Shown here piece after piece: positions 7,047 to 15,933 of a stretch of 50,180 bases of DNA (positions within the stretch are counted from its first letter, which is position 1; the number at the start of each line of letters is the position of its first letter). Below the pieces are notes generated by a model. It ran no database searches. It saw only the letters and a program-made list of their open reading frames with translations, and had not been told where the DNA came from. This DNA comes from Chryseobacterium candidae (GTDB taxonomy: Bacteria; Bacteroidota; Bacteroidia; Flavobacteriales; Weeksellaceae): NCBI RefSeq assembly GCF_004916905.1, contig NZ_SDLV01000014.1:1-50180 (forward strand), given 5' to 3'. A program made the translations under genes and the position numbers.

Positions 7047-9230
7047 ATGATACATCGATTAATTTTCATATTTTTTATCCACATTATTTTTGGCATGTTG
7101 AATGCCCAGAAAATAAAATTAGCTCCATCAAAGCCTGTTACTGAAAACTATTTTGGAATTAAGGTCGTGGATGAGTTCAGGAATTTTGAAAATTTAAGAG
7201 ATCCTTCGGTCATTAACTGGATGCAATCACAAACCAATTATTCAGATTCAGTTCTTAATAAAATTCCTAACAAAGAATATTACGTTAATAAAAGAATCGA
7301 ATTTGATCAACGTCAATCATTTTCCGTAGATAGAATTAATATTACGGAAAATGATTTTTGTTTTTATTTAAAGAAAAAAGCTGAGGAAAATACAGCAAAA
7401 TTATATTACAGGAAGGGATTTAAAGGTATAGAAACAGAGATTTTCAATCCCGAAAACTATAATCCGAAGTCTGATAAAAAATACATAATTAATTATATTA
7501 AACCTAATTATGATGGCTCTAAGGTGGCTATTGCACTAACAGAAAGCGGAAAAGAAATTTCTGAGATGATTATATATGATTTGAATTCTCATAAAATACT
7601 TCCAGACCTTGTTACAAATTGCTGGCCAACGAATGGGGGAGGTATTTCATGGCTTTCGGACAATAATAGCTTTATTTATCTCCGGTTTCCTGTAGTAAAT
7701 CCTAATTCAGACGGGTTTATGAAAAACATGCAGGCCGTTGTTTATAAAATAGGACAAGATCCAAAAGAACTGAATGTAATTTTATCAAAAAAAAATAATC
7801 CTGACTTAAAAATAAATCCAGAGGACTATCCTATAGTAAAACTACCTACAAAAGAAAGCCAATATTTATTTGGTTATATAGCAGGTGCTACAAATTTTAA
7901 TGATACTTACTTCCAACCAGTTAGTCTTATTAATAAACAAAATCAATGGAAGCTGCTCTTTTCTAAAGAGGAAAAAATTGATGGATTTATTGTGAAAAAT
8001 GACAGTATAATTTTTATATCAGAGAAAAATGGTGTTAATGCTATTTATTGTACATCATTGAAATCCCCAGATTTTAAAAATCCTAAACTAATAATTCCTA
8101 GCATCCCCAACGAAGTAATTAATGGACTTTATCAAATTAAAGACGGCTTTGTCTTTAGCAGTTCAAAAAATGGTGTGGAAGTTAAACTATACCTTTATCA
8201 AAATAATAAAATTGAAAACTTGATATTGCCATTTCCATCAGGTGATATTACCGTAACTACCCAAAGTAATGAGTCCAATGACTTCTGGATAAATTGCACA
8301 GGATGGAAAAATGATAATGAACGTTTTAAATTTGATTCAATAATAAAAAAATTTACTCCTGAAAATTTAGCATCGATTGTAGAGTATCCTGAATTCAAAG
8401 ATATTATAGTAAAAGAAATAACTGTCAAATCTCATGACGGACTAGACATTCCACTTTCTTTAATATATAAAAAAGACCTCCCGAAAGATAAAAGAAATCC
8501 CCTTTTAATAGATGCTTATGGTGCTTATGGAATCAATAACAGCCCATTTTTAGATATGACATTTATGCTTTGGGCATTAAAAGGTGGTATTGTTGCTATT
8601 GCTCATGTAAGAGGAGGCGCAGAAAAGGGCGAATTATGGCATTTAGGAGGCTTTAAAGATACTAAGCCCAATTCTTGGAAGGATTTAATATCATGTGCTG
8701 AATATATGATCAGTGAAGACTATACATCTGCCGATAAAATAGCCATTTGGGGCCAAAGTGCAGGAGGTATTACAGTAGGAAGAGCTATGACTGAAAGACC
8801 TGACCTATTTAAAGTTGCTATCATAACAGCAGGAATAGTAAATAGTTTGAGAATTGAGGCAATGCCAAACGGATTAAATAGTGTCAAAGAATTTGGTTCC
8901 AAAAATATTGAATCCGAGTTTAAGGCTCTATATGAAATGGACGCATATCATCATATTAAAAAAAACATAAAATATCCGGCAACCTTTATTACTACCGGCA
9001 TCAATGATCCGCGGGTAGCCCCTTGGATGCCTGTTAAATTTGCCGCAAAACTACAAACAGATAATACCGCAAAGAATCCTATTTTACTTAAAGTTGATTA
9101 TAAAGGTGGACATGGTGGCCGAGATCTTCTTTTAAAGCAAAAATACTTAAATTTATCAGATATTTTCGCTTTCGCTTTATGGCAACTAGGACATCCAGAT
9201 TACCAACTAAAAGAAAACACAAAAAAATAA
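7047..9230 (+). CDS. exported S9A prolyl-oligopeptidase-like serine protease
   Basis: This 727-aa protein has an N-terminal signal peptide (ending near FGMLNAQ, about residue 21). An S9A-type entry (EFRNFENLRDPSVINWMQSQ) is followed by a beta-propeller region and a C-terminal alpha/beta hydrolase domain. The triad is complete: Ser571 in WGQSAGG, Asp654 in GINDPRV and His689 in GGHGG. The family cleaves short peptides after proline. It lies between precursor and dehydratase, its stop touching the dehydratase ATG, so processing of the modified peptide is likely. The precursor has one Pro in the leader (P24) and one in the core (P42). Prolyl oligopeptidase FlaP is a known leader protease for a class III lanthipeptide, which makes this plausible but unproven. 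Periplasmic location would mean processing after export. Confidence 0.88.
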   Translation: MIHRLIFIFFIHIIFGMLNAQKIKLAPSKPVTENYFGIKVVDEFRNFENLRDPSVINWMQSQTNYSDSVLNKIPNKEYYVNKRIEFDQRQSFSVDRINITENDFCFYLKKKAEENTAKLYYRKGFKGIETEIFNPENYNPKSDKKYIINYIKPNYDGSKVAIALTESGKEISEMIIYDLNSHKILPDLVTNCWPTNGGGISWLSDNNSFIYLRFPVVNPNSDGFMKNMQAVVYKIGQDPKELNVILSKKNNPDLKINPEDYPIVKLPTKESQYLFGYIAGATNFNDTYFQPVSLINKQNQWKLLFSKEEKIDGFIVKNDSIIFISEKNGVNAIYCTSLKSPDFKNPKLIIPSIPNEVINGLYQIKDGFVFSSSKNGVEVKLYLYQNNKIENLILPFPSGDITVTTQSNESNDFWINCTGWKNDNERFKFDSIIKKFTPENLASIVEYPEFKDIIVKEITVKSHDGLDIPLSLIYKKDLPKDKRNPLLIDAYGAYGINNSPFLDMTFMLWALKGGIVAIAHVRGGAEKGELWHLGGFKDTKPNSWKDLISCAEYMISEDYTSADKIAIWGQSAGGITVGRAMTERPDLFKVAIITAGIVNSLRIEAMPNGLNSVKEFGSKNIESEFKALYEMDAYHHIKKNIKYPATFITTGINDPRVAPWMPVKFAAKLQTDNTAKNPILLKVDYKGGHGGRDLLLKQKYLNLSDIFAFALWQLGHPDYQLKENTKK

Positions 9231-11405
9231 ATGTCACGTTTTCCGTATCAATTTTTTGATGAATATGTAGTGCGTACTCCTTTATTTTCACGCAAAAACT
9301 TTCAACAGACAATAAGTAGCAAAGATGAAATTACAGATGCAGAACTGAAGGAAATCTGTATCAATCCCATATTTCAGGAAGCTGTTTATTTGGCTTCGCC
9401 AGATTTACATGATGAGCTGGCTAAATGGATTAATTCAGAAAAAGAAAATCAAAAGCTAAAACAAACCCTGTTAAAATATTATAGCCGAATAAGTACGCGA
9501 TGTACTCCATTCGGCTTATTTTCATCGGTTGGGTTGGGATCCTTCGACAAGCTTATGATGACAATTCCAATTTCAGAAAAAATTAGAGATACCAAATTGG
9601 ATATGCACTTTCTTGTTTCCTTAGCTCAACATTTTGTGCAGCTACCGGAGATAAGAAACAAGCTTTTGTTTTTTCCTAATAACAGTATTTATAAAGTAGG
9701 AAGCAGGATCCGCTATATAGAATACCAGTACAGCGAAGGAAAAAGGGAGTATATTATTTCTTCGGCCCCACTTTCTGAGGAATTACAGCAGATATTAAAT
9801 TTTTCAAAAGAAGGAAAAACGATACGGCAAATTGCGGAAATTTTGATTGATGAAAAAATCATACAAGACGAGGCCCTGGAATTTGTAGAAGAACTCATCA
9901 ATAATCAGGTATTGGTAAGCGAATTGGAACCTAATGTTTCTGGAAACGATTTTTTGGATACTATCATTACTATTTTAGAGAGAAGGGAAATAAAAAAAGA
10001 AGCTGAGATTTTAATTTCGATAAAAAATAAATTGAATGAATTAGACCAGAACATTAATAATCCAATCGCCAGGTATGCTGAAATAGAAGAATTAATAAAA
10101 TACTTTGCAATAGAATATGAGCCAAAGTATCTCTTCCAGACTGATCTTTATAATAAAGCATTGTCTTATTTGCCCTTTGAATGGAAAAGACAATTAAAAA
10201 AGGGAATAAGAATCTTGAATAAAATCACCTTGAGTCAAAGGGAAAATGAATTTTCAAAATTTAAAAAAGCCTTTAGTGAAAGATTTGAAACGCAGGAGTT
10301 GCCATTGCTGTATGTTCTGGACAATGAAATAGGTATTGGTTACAAACAAAATATTTCTTCAAAAGGTATTCATCCTTATTTGGAAGATCTGATTTTTCCG
10401 GTTTTACAAAAAAATCAAAACAAGAATATTGAGCTTACTCCGGTTCATCAGATCCTTAATGAAAAGGTGCAGGAAGCTTTATCTGATAATCAGTATAGTA
10501 TTACATTATCTGATGAAGATTTCAAAGATTTTGAAGAGAAATGGGACAATTTGCCGGATACCATTTCCATAATGACAGAGATAATTTCTGATAACAGCCA
10601 GGAAAAATTATTATTAAAAAATAGTACCGGAAGTAGTGCAGCTGATCTTCTAGGGCGATTTTCTTCAGAAAAATCACAAGTTCAGAGTCTCACAAAAAAG
10701 ATTACTCAAAAAGAACAAGGGCTGAATCCTGATGTGATTTTGGCAGAAATTATCCATTTACCAGAAGCAAGAATAGGAAATGTAATCAGAAGACCAACTT
10801 TAAGGCAATATGAAATTCCTTATTTAGCCCAGTCGCTTTTCCCTGCAGAAAATCAAATACAAGTTGAGGATTTGTATATTTCCTTTAAAAATGATGAAAT
10901 TGTTTTACGGTCAAAGAAATTGAACAAGAAGATCATTCCTTATTTAACAAACGCTCACAATTACTATACAAATACTCTTCCTGTCTATCATTTTTTATCT
11001 GATCTGTATTCTCAAAATACCAGATCCGGGCTTTATTTCAGCTGGGGTGGATTAGAGCATATTTATACATTTCTGCCAAGAGTAGAATATGATAATATTA
11101 TTCTTTCAAAAGCCAGATGGAAAATTACTGAAAAAGATATTTCTTCTTTGGATGTATTAAATTCAGATAAAGAAGATTTCTTGCTGAAACTAAGAAATTG
11201 GAGAAGCAAAAGAAAAACTCCTGTGTGGATTCAATGGGTAAAGTTTGATAATACTTTAACCATCAATCTGGAGAATTACGATATGGCAAAGCTTTTTATT
11301 CAGGCTGTAAAAAGTGAAAAGTCAATCATTATAGAAGAATTTTTATATAACGAAAATGATGAATTTAAAAGAGAATTCATTTTCCCCATGCACAAAAATA
11401 AATAA
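9231..11405 (+). CDS. LanB-type lantibiotic dehydratase, glutamylation (N-terminal) domain protein
   Basis: This 724-aa protein matches the Lant_dehydr_N half of class I dehydratases, which transfer glutamate from Glu-tRNA to Ser/Thr of the precursor. Residues known to matter in NisB are visible at nearly the same numbering: R15 in VVRTPL (NisB R14), K82, R86, R90 and T92 in KYYSRISTRCTPFGLF (NisB K79, R83, R87, T89). The protein stops before the elimination domain, which is the next gene, as in split LanB systems (thiopeptides, pinensins). It begins at the base after the protease stop codon. The intact motif set argues for an active enzyme even though the nearby core has no Cys. A PEARL (aminoacyl-tRNA ligase) role is less likely because a separate elimination protein follows. 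Confidence 0.92.
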   Translation: MSRFPYQFFDEYVVRTPLFSRKNFQQTISSKDEITDAELKEICINPIFQEAVYLASPDLHDELAKWINSEKENQKLKQTLLKYYSRISTRCTPFGLFSSVGLGSFDKLMMTIPISEKIRDTKLDMHFLVSLAQHFVQLPEIRNKLLFFPNNSIYKVGSRIRYIEYQYSEGKREYIISSAPLSEELQQILNFSKEGKTIRQIAEILIDEKIIQDEALEFVEELINNQVLVSELEPNVSGNDFLDTIITILERREIKKEAEILISIKNKLNELDQNINNPIARYAEIEELIKYFAIEYEPKYLFQTDLYNKALSYLPFEWKRQLKKGIRILNKITLSQRENEFSKFKKAFSERFETQELPLLYVLDNEIGIGYKQNISSKGIHPYLEDLIFPVLQKNQNKNIELTPVHQILNEKVQEALSDNQYSITLSDEDFKDFEEKWDNLPDTISIMTEIISDNSQEKLLLKNSTGSSAADLLGRFSSEKSQVQSLTKKITQKEQGLNPDVILAEIIHLPEARIGNVIRRPTLRQYEIPYLAQSLFPAENQIQVEDLYISFKNDEIVLRSKKLNKKIIPYLTNAHNYYTNTLPVYHFLSDLYSQNTRSGLYFSWGGLEHIYTFLPRVEYDNIILSKARWKITEKDISSLDVLNSDKEDFLLKLRNWRSKRKTPVWIQWVKFDNTLTINLENYDMAKLFIQAVKSEKSIIIEEFLYNENDEFKREFIFPMHKNK

Positions 11406-11410
11406 CTGTT

Positions 11411-12253
11411 GTGATAAAAAGAAAATTTGTTCCGGGAACTGAATGGCTGTATCTGAAAATCTATACAGGGGTGAAAACAGCAGATCTTATTTTGGAGGAA
11501 GCAGCACAGCCTTTGGTAGAATACTTTCAGGAAAATGATTTTATTTCAAAATGGTTTTTTATCCGTTATAATGATCCGAAACCACATTTAAGAATAAGGT
11601 TTGAATTAAATAGTATTGATAACTCTAATAAGATTATTGACAAAATAAATGAAGCCCTATATGAATCTGTAGAAAGTGGAGAAATTTCAAACATTATATT
11701 TGATACTTATAATAGAGAAATTGAACGTTACGGGGAAAATACCATTGAAGATGCTGAAACCTTATTTTGCAAAAACAGTGAATTTACTTTTCAATGTCTG
11801 CACTATGATGATGAAGAGAAAATTATTGTTTCTCTTTTCTATATTGATGAAATGTTGAATAAGCTAAACCTTTCAGTTCAGGAGAAACTAGATTGGATCA
11901 AAGATTTTAATACAGCTTTTAAACAGGAATTTAATGCTGATAAAAAATTAAATTCTCAATTGGATAAAAAATATCGGGAGTTTAAACCAAAATATTTAGA
12001 TTTTACTAGGTCGGTAGATTTTTTGGAAGAGCGGAATGTTATTATTTCTAATATTGAAGAGAGTAATTTAGCGTTGCGGAATATTATTGACCATCATAAA
12101 AATCAATCTTTAGGAATATCATTGCAAAGCTTTTTCAGTAGCATTTTTCACATGAATATCAACCGGTTGTTTGTTTCTAATCAGCGATTGTTTGAGATGG
12201 TTATTTATGATTATCTACTAAGGTATTACAAAATGAAATTATATATTCCATAA
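11411..12253 (+). CDS. LanB elimination-domain protein (thiopeptide-type bacteriocin biosynthesis)
   Basis: This 280-aa protein of the Lant_dehydr_C/SpaB_C type removes glutamate from glutamylated Ser/Thr to give dehydroalanine or dehydrobutyrine. The start is GTG at 11411, five bases after the dehydratase stop. Signature residues are present: FIRYNDPKPHLRIRF with H59, R61 and R63; EIERYG with R106; and HMNINRLF with H247. These correspond by pattern to NisB R784/R786, R826 and H961. Together with the upstream protein it makes a complete split LanB. No LanC cyclase, transporter or C39 peptidase follows; the next feature is the tRNA-Phe terminator, which may also end this operon. Confidence 0.92.
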   Translation: MIKRKFVPGTEWLYLKIYTGVKTADLILEEAAQPLVEYFQENDFISKWFFIRYNDPKPHLRIRFELNSIDNSNKIIDKINEALYESVESGEISNIIFDTYNREIERYGENTIEDAETLFCKNSEFTFQCLHYDDEEKIIVSLFYIDEMLNKLNLSVQEKLDWIKDFNTAFKQEFNADKKLNSQLDKKYREFKPKYLDFTRSVDFLEERNVIISNIEESNLALRNIIDHHKNQSLGISLQSFFSSIFHMNINRLFVSNQRLFEMVIYDYLLRYYKMKLYIP

Positions 12254-12294
12254 TCCATATCATTTCTGATCCCTGGTATACGCAAAAATACAAA

Positions 12295-12320
12295 AAAACC
12301 TCTGACTAATCAGAGGTTTT
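12295..12320. terminator. terminator of second tRNA-Phe (also at end of RiPP operon)
   Basis: An 11-bp stem (12295-12305 with 12310-12320, AAAACCTCTGA/TCAGAGGTTTT) with a 4-nt loop has a T run on the minus strand. It lies 41 nt beyond the end of the elimination gene and directly downstream of the minus-strand tRNA, so it can serve both. The first tRNA copy has a partner hairpin with compensating base changes. Confidence 0.75.
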
Positions 12321-12324
12321 AAAG

Positions 12325-12397
12325 TGGTTTCTCCAGGAATCGAACCAGGGACACATGGATTTTCAATCCATTGCTCTACCAACTGAGCTAAGAAACC
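12325..12397 (-). tRNA. tRNA-Phe (GAA), copy 2
   Basis: Base-for-base the same 73-nt tRNA as at 144-216, with anticodon GAA and no encoded CCA. It lies between the end of the RiPP operon and olsF. The similarity continues about 30 nt into the 3' flank and 70 nt into the 5' flank (ACTTCGTTGTTTTAAAGTGA block), so the whole transcription unit was duplicated. Confidence 0.97.
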
Positions 12398-12439
12398 ATT
12401 ATATTTTTGTTTGACTTACTTCGTTGTTTTAAAGTGATG

Positions 12440-12470
12440 CAAAAGTAGTAAGTTTTAGTATACAAAGCAA
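12440..12470 (-). promoter_or_regulatory. promoter of second tRNA-Phe
   Basis: On the minus strand TTG (12468-12470), a 20-nt spacer and TACTTTTG (12440-12447) match the Bacteroidota promoter exactly. Boxes and spacing are identical to those of copy 1, while the spacer sequence has diverged. This suggests selection has kept both tRNA genes expressed. Confidence 0.7.
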
Positions 12471-12506
12471 GTATTCATCATACTTTTTTTGCGTAAAGTT
12501 AAAAAC

Positions 12507-14348
12507 CTACTGATTATCAGCCGGATTATTTTCCTGCTCTTTTCTGATCTGCTCACTCATCTCTTCCAATACTGGTTTGATCGTGTTTTCCGGAAGATCA
12601 CTGATTCTGATATACATCAATCCGTCAATCGCATCATTGAAGTTAGGATCCACGTTAAAAGCAATTACTTTGGCATTTTGTTTAATATATTTTTTGATCA
12701 GAACAGGAAGTCTCAATTCAGGTTCAAGATCATCAATAATCTTGTCCAGCTTATTCAGGTCAGATTCCATTTCCTCAAAGAAAATGTTTTTATCCCTGTC
12801 GCGAAGCTTTACCTTGTATTCGTTTCTCGGAGTGATATATTGAGCTACTGCAGAATCAAAATAATTAGAACGCATAAACTCAATCATCAGCGATTTTGAG
12901 AACTCAGAGAACTTATTAGAGATACTTACACCACCCATAAGAAATTTATGATCAGAATTTCTCAGACATACATGCACAATCCCTCTCCATAAAAGGAAGA
13001 GTGGAAGCGGTTTCTGCTGATATTCCTGGCAGATGTAGGCACGTCCCATTTCAATCACCTTTTTAAAGAAAGGGTGGATGTCCTGCTCAAACTCAAACAA
13101 AGAGCTTGTATAAAAGCCTTTGACACCATATTTTTTCATCACTTCTCTACCCAATGCCATTCTGTAAGCACCAGCCAGTTTTTTCTCACCGTTATCCCAT
13201 AGGAAAAGGTGGTGGTAATGCTTGTCATACTCATCAAGGTCAAACGGAAGATTACTTCCTTCACCTACCGCACGGAACGTAAGCTCTCTCTGGCGTCCGA
13301 TTTCCCTCATAATAGATGGAATTTCCTCGTAAGTCGTGAAATAGATCTCATAATTCCCGTTACTGAAAAGCATTTTATCAGTTCCTCTTAATTTGTCGAC
13401 ATCTTTAATGATATCTTCGAGAGGCGTTTCATCAATGATATTCTGAACAATATTTTCTTCCTTCAATAAAGGAAATTTTACAGATAAATTCTGAAGATTG
13501 ATACTTTGAGCAAGAGATTTTCTTTTTTCATAATAAGATTTCATCATATAAACCTTACGTTTCAGAAACTCTCCCAATTCCTCAATTGTTTCCATATCAT
13601 CCATTGCCTTCACAGTAATAGGACGCCCGATCCTGATTCTGATAGGTTTTTCCCTGTCATTCATCATTTCCGCAGGAAGCATAAGTGTCTGTAAATTCGG
13701 GTGAAGCTTAGCCACCTGATAAAAAAGTCTGCTGTTCTTGGCATGGAAATACATAGGAACTACCGGCACTTTAGCCATTCTGATCAGCTTAAGTGCCGTT
13801 TTTTCCCATTCCTTATCTAAAATTTCTCCGTAAGGATTATTCTTGTTGGAAACTTCTCCTGCCGGGAAAATACCTACACAGCCTCCGTTTTGCAAATGCT
13901 TGAGTGTTTCACGCATTCCCGAAGAACTGCTGTAAGCTTCTTTTCTGTTTTCAAAAGGATTTACAGCGATCACATAAGGTTCCATCGGTTTGATCTTCTC
14001 CAAAAGGAAATTACCCATTACCTTGAAATCCGGACGAACCTCTGTGAGAACCTTGCACATCAGGATTCCGTCAATAGCACCCAGCGGATGATTGGAAACC
14101 AGAATAAATGGCCCCGTTTTCGGAATCTTTGCCAGATCTTCTTCAAAAGCTACATAGCTTAGGTTTCTTTCTCTCACAAATGAGTCGAAAAAGTCTTTGC
14201 CTTCCTTGTCTTTTAGTTTGTCGTATAATTTATTTACTTCGTTTATTTTAGCAATGCTCATCACAGCAGATGCTACCGGGTTCTTGAGAAACCCAATTTT
14301 ATTTAAGCCGGAAGCTTTGATCAGATCGTTTTTCGAAATTAAACTCAT
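12507..14348 (-). CDS. olsF: bifunctional acyltransferase for ornithine/amino-acid lipids (OlsF-like)
   Basis: This 613-aa protein joins two acyltransferase modules. The N-terminal half (about 70-290) is PlsC-like, with NHPLGAID (H87, D93) and the substrate block GIFPAGEVS. The C-terminal half (about 330-560) is a GNAT-like OlsB module (TFRAVGEGSNLPFDLDEYDK, LFLWDNGEKKLAGAYRMALG). This fusion is the arrangement of OlsF, characterised in Serratia and Flavobacterium, which makes ornithine lipids by N-acylation then O-acylation. In some Bacteroidota the amino acid is glycine. It is a peripheral membrane enzyme. It is followed on the minus strand side by the tRNA-Phe and preceded by aspartate kinase with a 22-nt gap, so it may share that transcript. 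Confidence 0.85.
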   Translation of the reverse strand: MSLISKNDLIKASGLNKIGFLKNPVASAVMSIAKINEVNKLYDKLKDKEGKDFFDSFVRERNLSYVAFEEDLAKIPKTGPFILVSNHPLGAIDGILMCKVLTEVRPDFKVMGNFLLEKIKPMEPYVIAVNPFENRKEAYSSSSGMRETLKHLQNGGCVGIFPAGEVSNKNNPYGEILDKEWEKTALKLIRMAKVPVVPMYFHAKNSRLFYQVAKLHPNLQTLMLPAEMMNDREKPIRIRIGRPITVKAMDDMETIEELGEFLKRKVYMMKSYYEKRKSLAQSINLQNLSVKFPLLKEENIVQNIIDETPLEDIIKDVDKLRGTDKMLFSNGNYEIYFTTYEEIPSIMREIGRQRELTFRAVGEGSNLPFDLDEYDKHYHHLFLWDNGEKKLAGAYRMALGREVMKKYGVKGFYTSSLFEFEQDIHPFFKKVIEMGRAYICQEYQQKPLPLFLLWRGIVHVCLRNSDHKFLMGGVSISNKFSEFSKSLMIEFMRSNYFDSAVAQYITPRNEYKVKLRDRDKNIFFEEMESDLNKLDKIIDDLEPELRLPVLIKKYIKQNAKVIAFNVDPNFNDAIDGLMYIRISDLPENTIKPVLEEMSEQIRKEQENNPADNQ

Positions 14349-14370
14349 GTGTGTTTAGTCGCAATTAATA

Positions 14371-15609
14371 TTATTGTGTTACCATTTGAAGCGTATTCTT
14401 GGAGATTTGTTCCAATAATACATTTTTTTCATGGTAAAATTTATCAATGTGATCCTTCTTCGCATTTCTTACTGTGAATAAAGATACATTTTTAATTGCT
14501 TCGGTTTTAAAAATTTTTTGAAGCTCGTCGTTAAGCTCATCAATATGATTAAATTTATCCTCAAGGCACAGTGCCAGAGAGATCGCAGAATTCTGCATCA
14601 GGGAAACTTTGATCTTATATTTGGATAAATATCCGAAAATCAGGCTCATATGATCTTCTGCAATAAAAGAGAAGTCTCTGGTAGAGATTTTCAAAAGATC
14701 CTGGTTTTCTTTTAGAATATAAGATTCTTCCTGTTGATTTTTGTCGGAAGCACCTACTTTTGTTCCTTCTTTGGTAGGATCTACGAAAGATTTTACATAA
14801 AAAGGAATGTTTTTTTGCTGTAGTGGCTGCAGGGTTTTCGGGTGAATAACACTTGCACCATAGTAAGCCATTTCAATAGCTTCCTCATAAGAAATATTGG
14901 AAAGAAGAGTTACATCACTGAACTTTCTCGGATCTCCGGTCATTACTCCCGGTACATCTTTCCAGATTGTCATTGCTTCAGCATTTAAGCAGTAAGCAAA
15001 AATAGCAGCAGAGTAGTCAGAACCCTCTCTTCCTAAGGTTACCGTAAAATTGTTGTCGTCTGAACCAATAAATCCCTGAGTTACATAGCATATTTCAGGA
15101 TTAAGATGAGAAATAAATTCTTCCGTTTTTTTCCAGTCTACCGTACCTTCTCTGTAAGAATTATCGGTTTTTATATAATCTCTGGCATCCAGCCATTGAT
15201 TTGTAAACTGAATTTCATTCAGGTATTCACTCACTATTTTTGTTGAGATCATTTCGCCGCAGCTTACCACCTGATCGTATACGAAGTTGTAGTTTGGCGA
15301 TTTATTTCTTCTTAAAAAAGAATCAATATCATCAAAAAAAACTTTGATTTCAGTAAAAACAGCATGATTTTCAGGAAAAAGTCCTTCCGCAATCTCAATG
15401 TGTTTTCGTTTTATCTTTTCAATCTCAGTTTGATAGTTATCTTTTTTGAAATAAAGTTCTACAACTTTTTCCAACTCATTGGTCGTTTTACCCATTGCTG
15501 AAATTACCAGCAAGCATTTGGCAAATCCCTGGCTTTTTAGAACCATGGACACGTTTTTTACACTGTCGGCATCTTTTACTGATGCTCCACCAAACTTGAA
15601 AATTTTCAT
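14371..15609 (-). CDS. lysC: aspartate kinase
   Basis: This enzyme of about 412 aa phosphorylates aspartate at the entry to Lys, Thr, Met and diaminopimelate synthesis. The start is placed at the ATG giving MKIFKFGGASVKDADSV; longer in-frame starts would add an unlikely 20-residue extension lying in the promoter area. KFGGASV is the ATP-binding entry. TLGREGSDYSAAIFAYCL and WKDVPGVMTGDPR are conserved kinase segments. The C-terminal 110 residues (from about 300, ISTRDFSFIAEDHMSLIFGY) form ACT-type regulatory domains, so feedback control by an amino acid is likely. It is monofunctional, with no homoserine dehydrogenase fused. Confidence 0.93.
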   Translation of the reverse strand: MKIFKFGGASVKDADSVKNVSMVLKSQGFAKCLLVISAMGKTTNELEKVVELYFKKDNYQTEIEKIKRKHIEIAEGLFPENHAVFTEIKVFFDDIDSFLRRNKSPNYNFVYDQVVSCGEMISTKIVSEYLNEIQFTNQWLDARDYIKTDNSYREGTVDWKKTEEFISHLNPEICYVTQGFIGSDDNNFTVTLGREGSDYSAAIFAYCLNAEAMTIWKDVPGVMTGDPRKFSDVTLLSNISYEEAIEMAYYGASVIHPKTLQPLQQKNIPFYVKSFVDPTKEGTKVGASDKNQQEESYILKENQDLLKISTRDFSFIAEDHMSLIFGYLSKYKIKVSLMQNSAISLALCLEDKFNHIDELNDELQKIFKTEAIKNVSLFTVRNAKKDHIDKFYHEKNVLLEQISKNTLQMVTQ

Positions 15610-15933
15610 TAAATTGTTAAAAATAAAATTGTTAGATAAAAAATTACATGAGTTTTTTACGGACGTCAAAATTATAAATTTACAACGAGATATGAAATAG
15701 CCATGTGCGGAGATAGAATTAAGATTTCCTTAAAATCAACAATTCATGAAATAATCTGAATTTTTTACAGACATTAAGCAGCAAATTTGGAGGTCATATT
15801 TTCAGTAAAACCCTGATATTACGTTGTGTTTCGCTTGTATCTCTCTGAAATACAGTGATTAATCTCTTTTTTAATTAAATTTTCTTAATGCGATAAATTT
15901 TCCGAAATTTGGGCAAAACGTAAAAAGAAAAAT
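15610..15933. promoter_or_regulatory. divergent intergenic region between lysC and fbp
   Basis: A gene-free 324-nt region. On the minus strand an exact -7 box TAATTTTG (15667-15674) lies about 60 nt upstream of the aspartate kinase ATG, without a good -33 box. No convincing promoter box was found for fbp. No RNA element was recognised. Confidence 0.45.

Noticed and set aside
9231..11405. PEARL-type aminoacyl-tRNA ligase instead of dehydratase
   Set aside because: PEARLs lack an elimination partner; here a complete elimination-domain gene follows five bases later.
144..12397. Classical integrase-driven tRNA island
   Set aside because: No integrase or short att core was found; whole tRNA units, including promoter and terminator, are repeated, which is not the usual att pattern.
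12489..12899. 136-aa plus-strand frame opposite olsF
   Set aside because: Shadow of the OlsF C-terminal region; no start context or motif.
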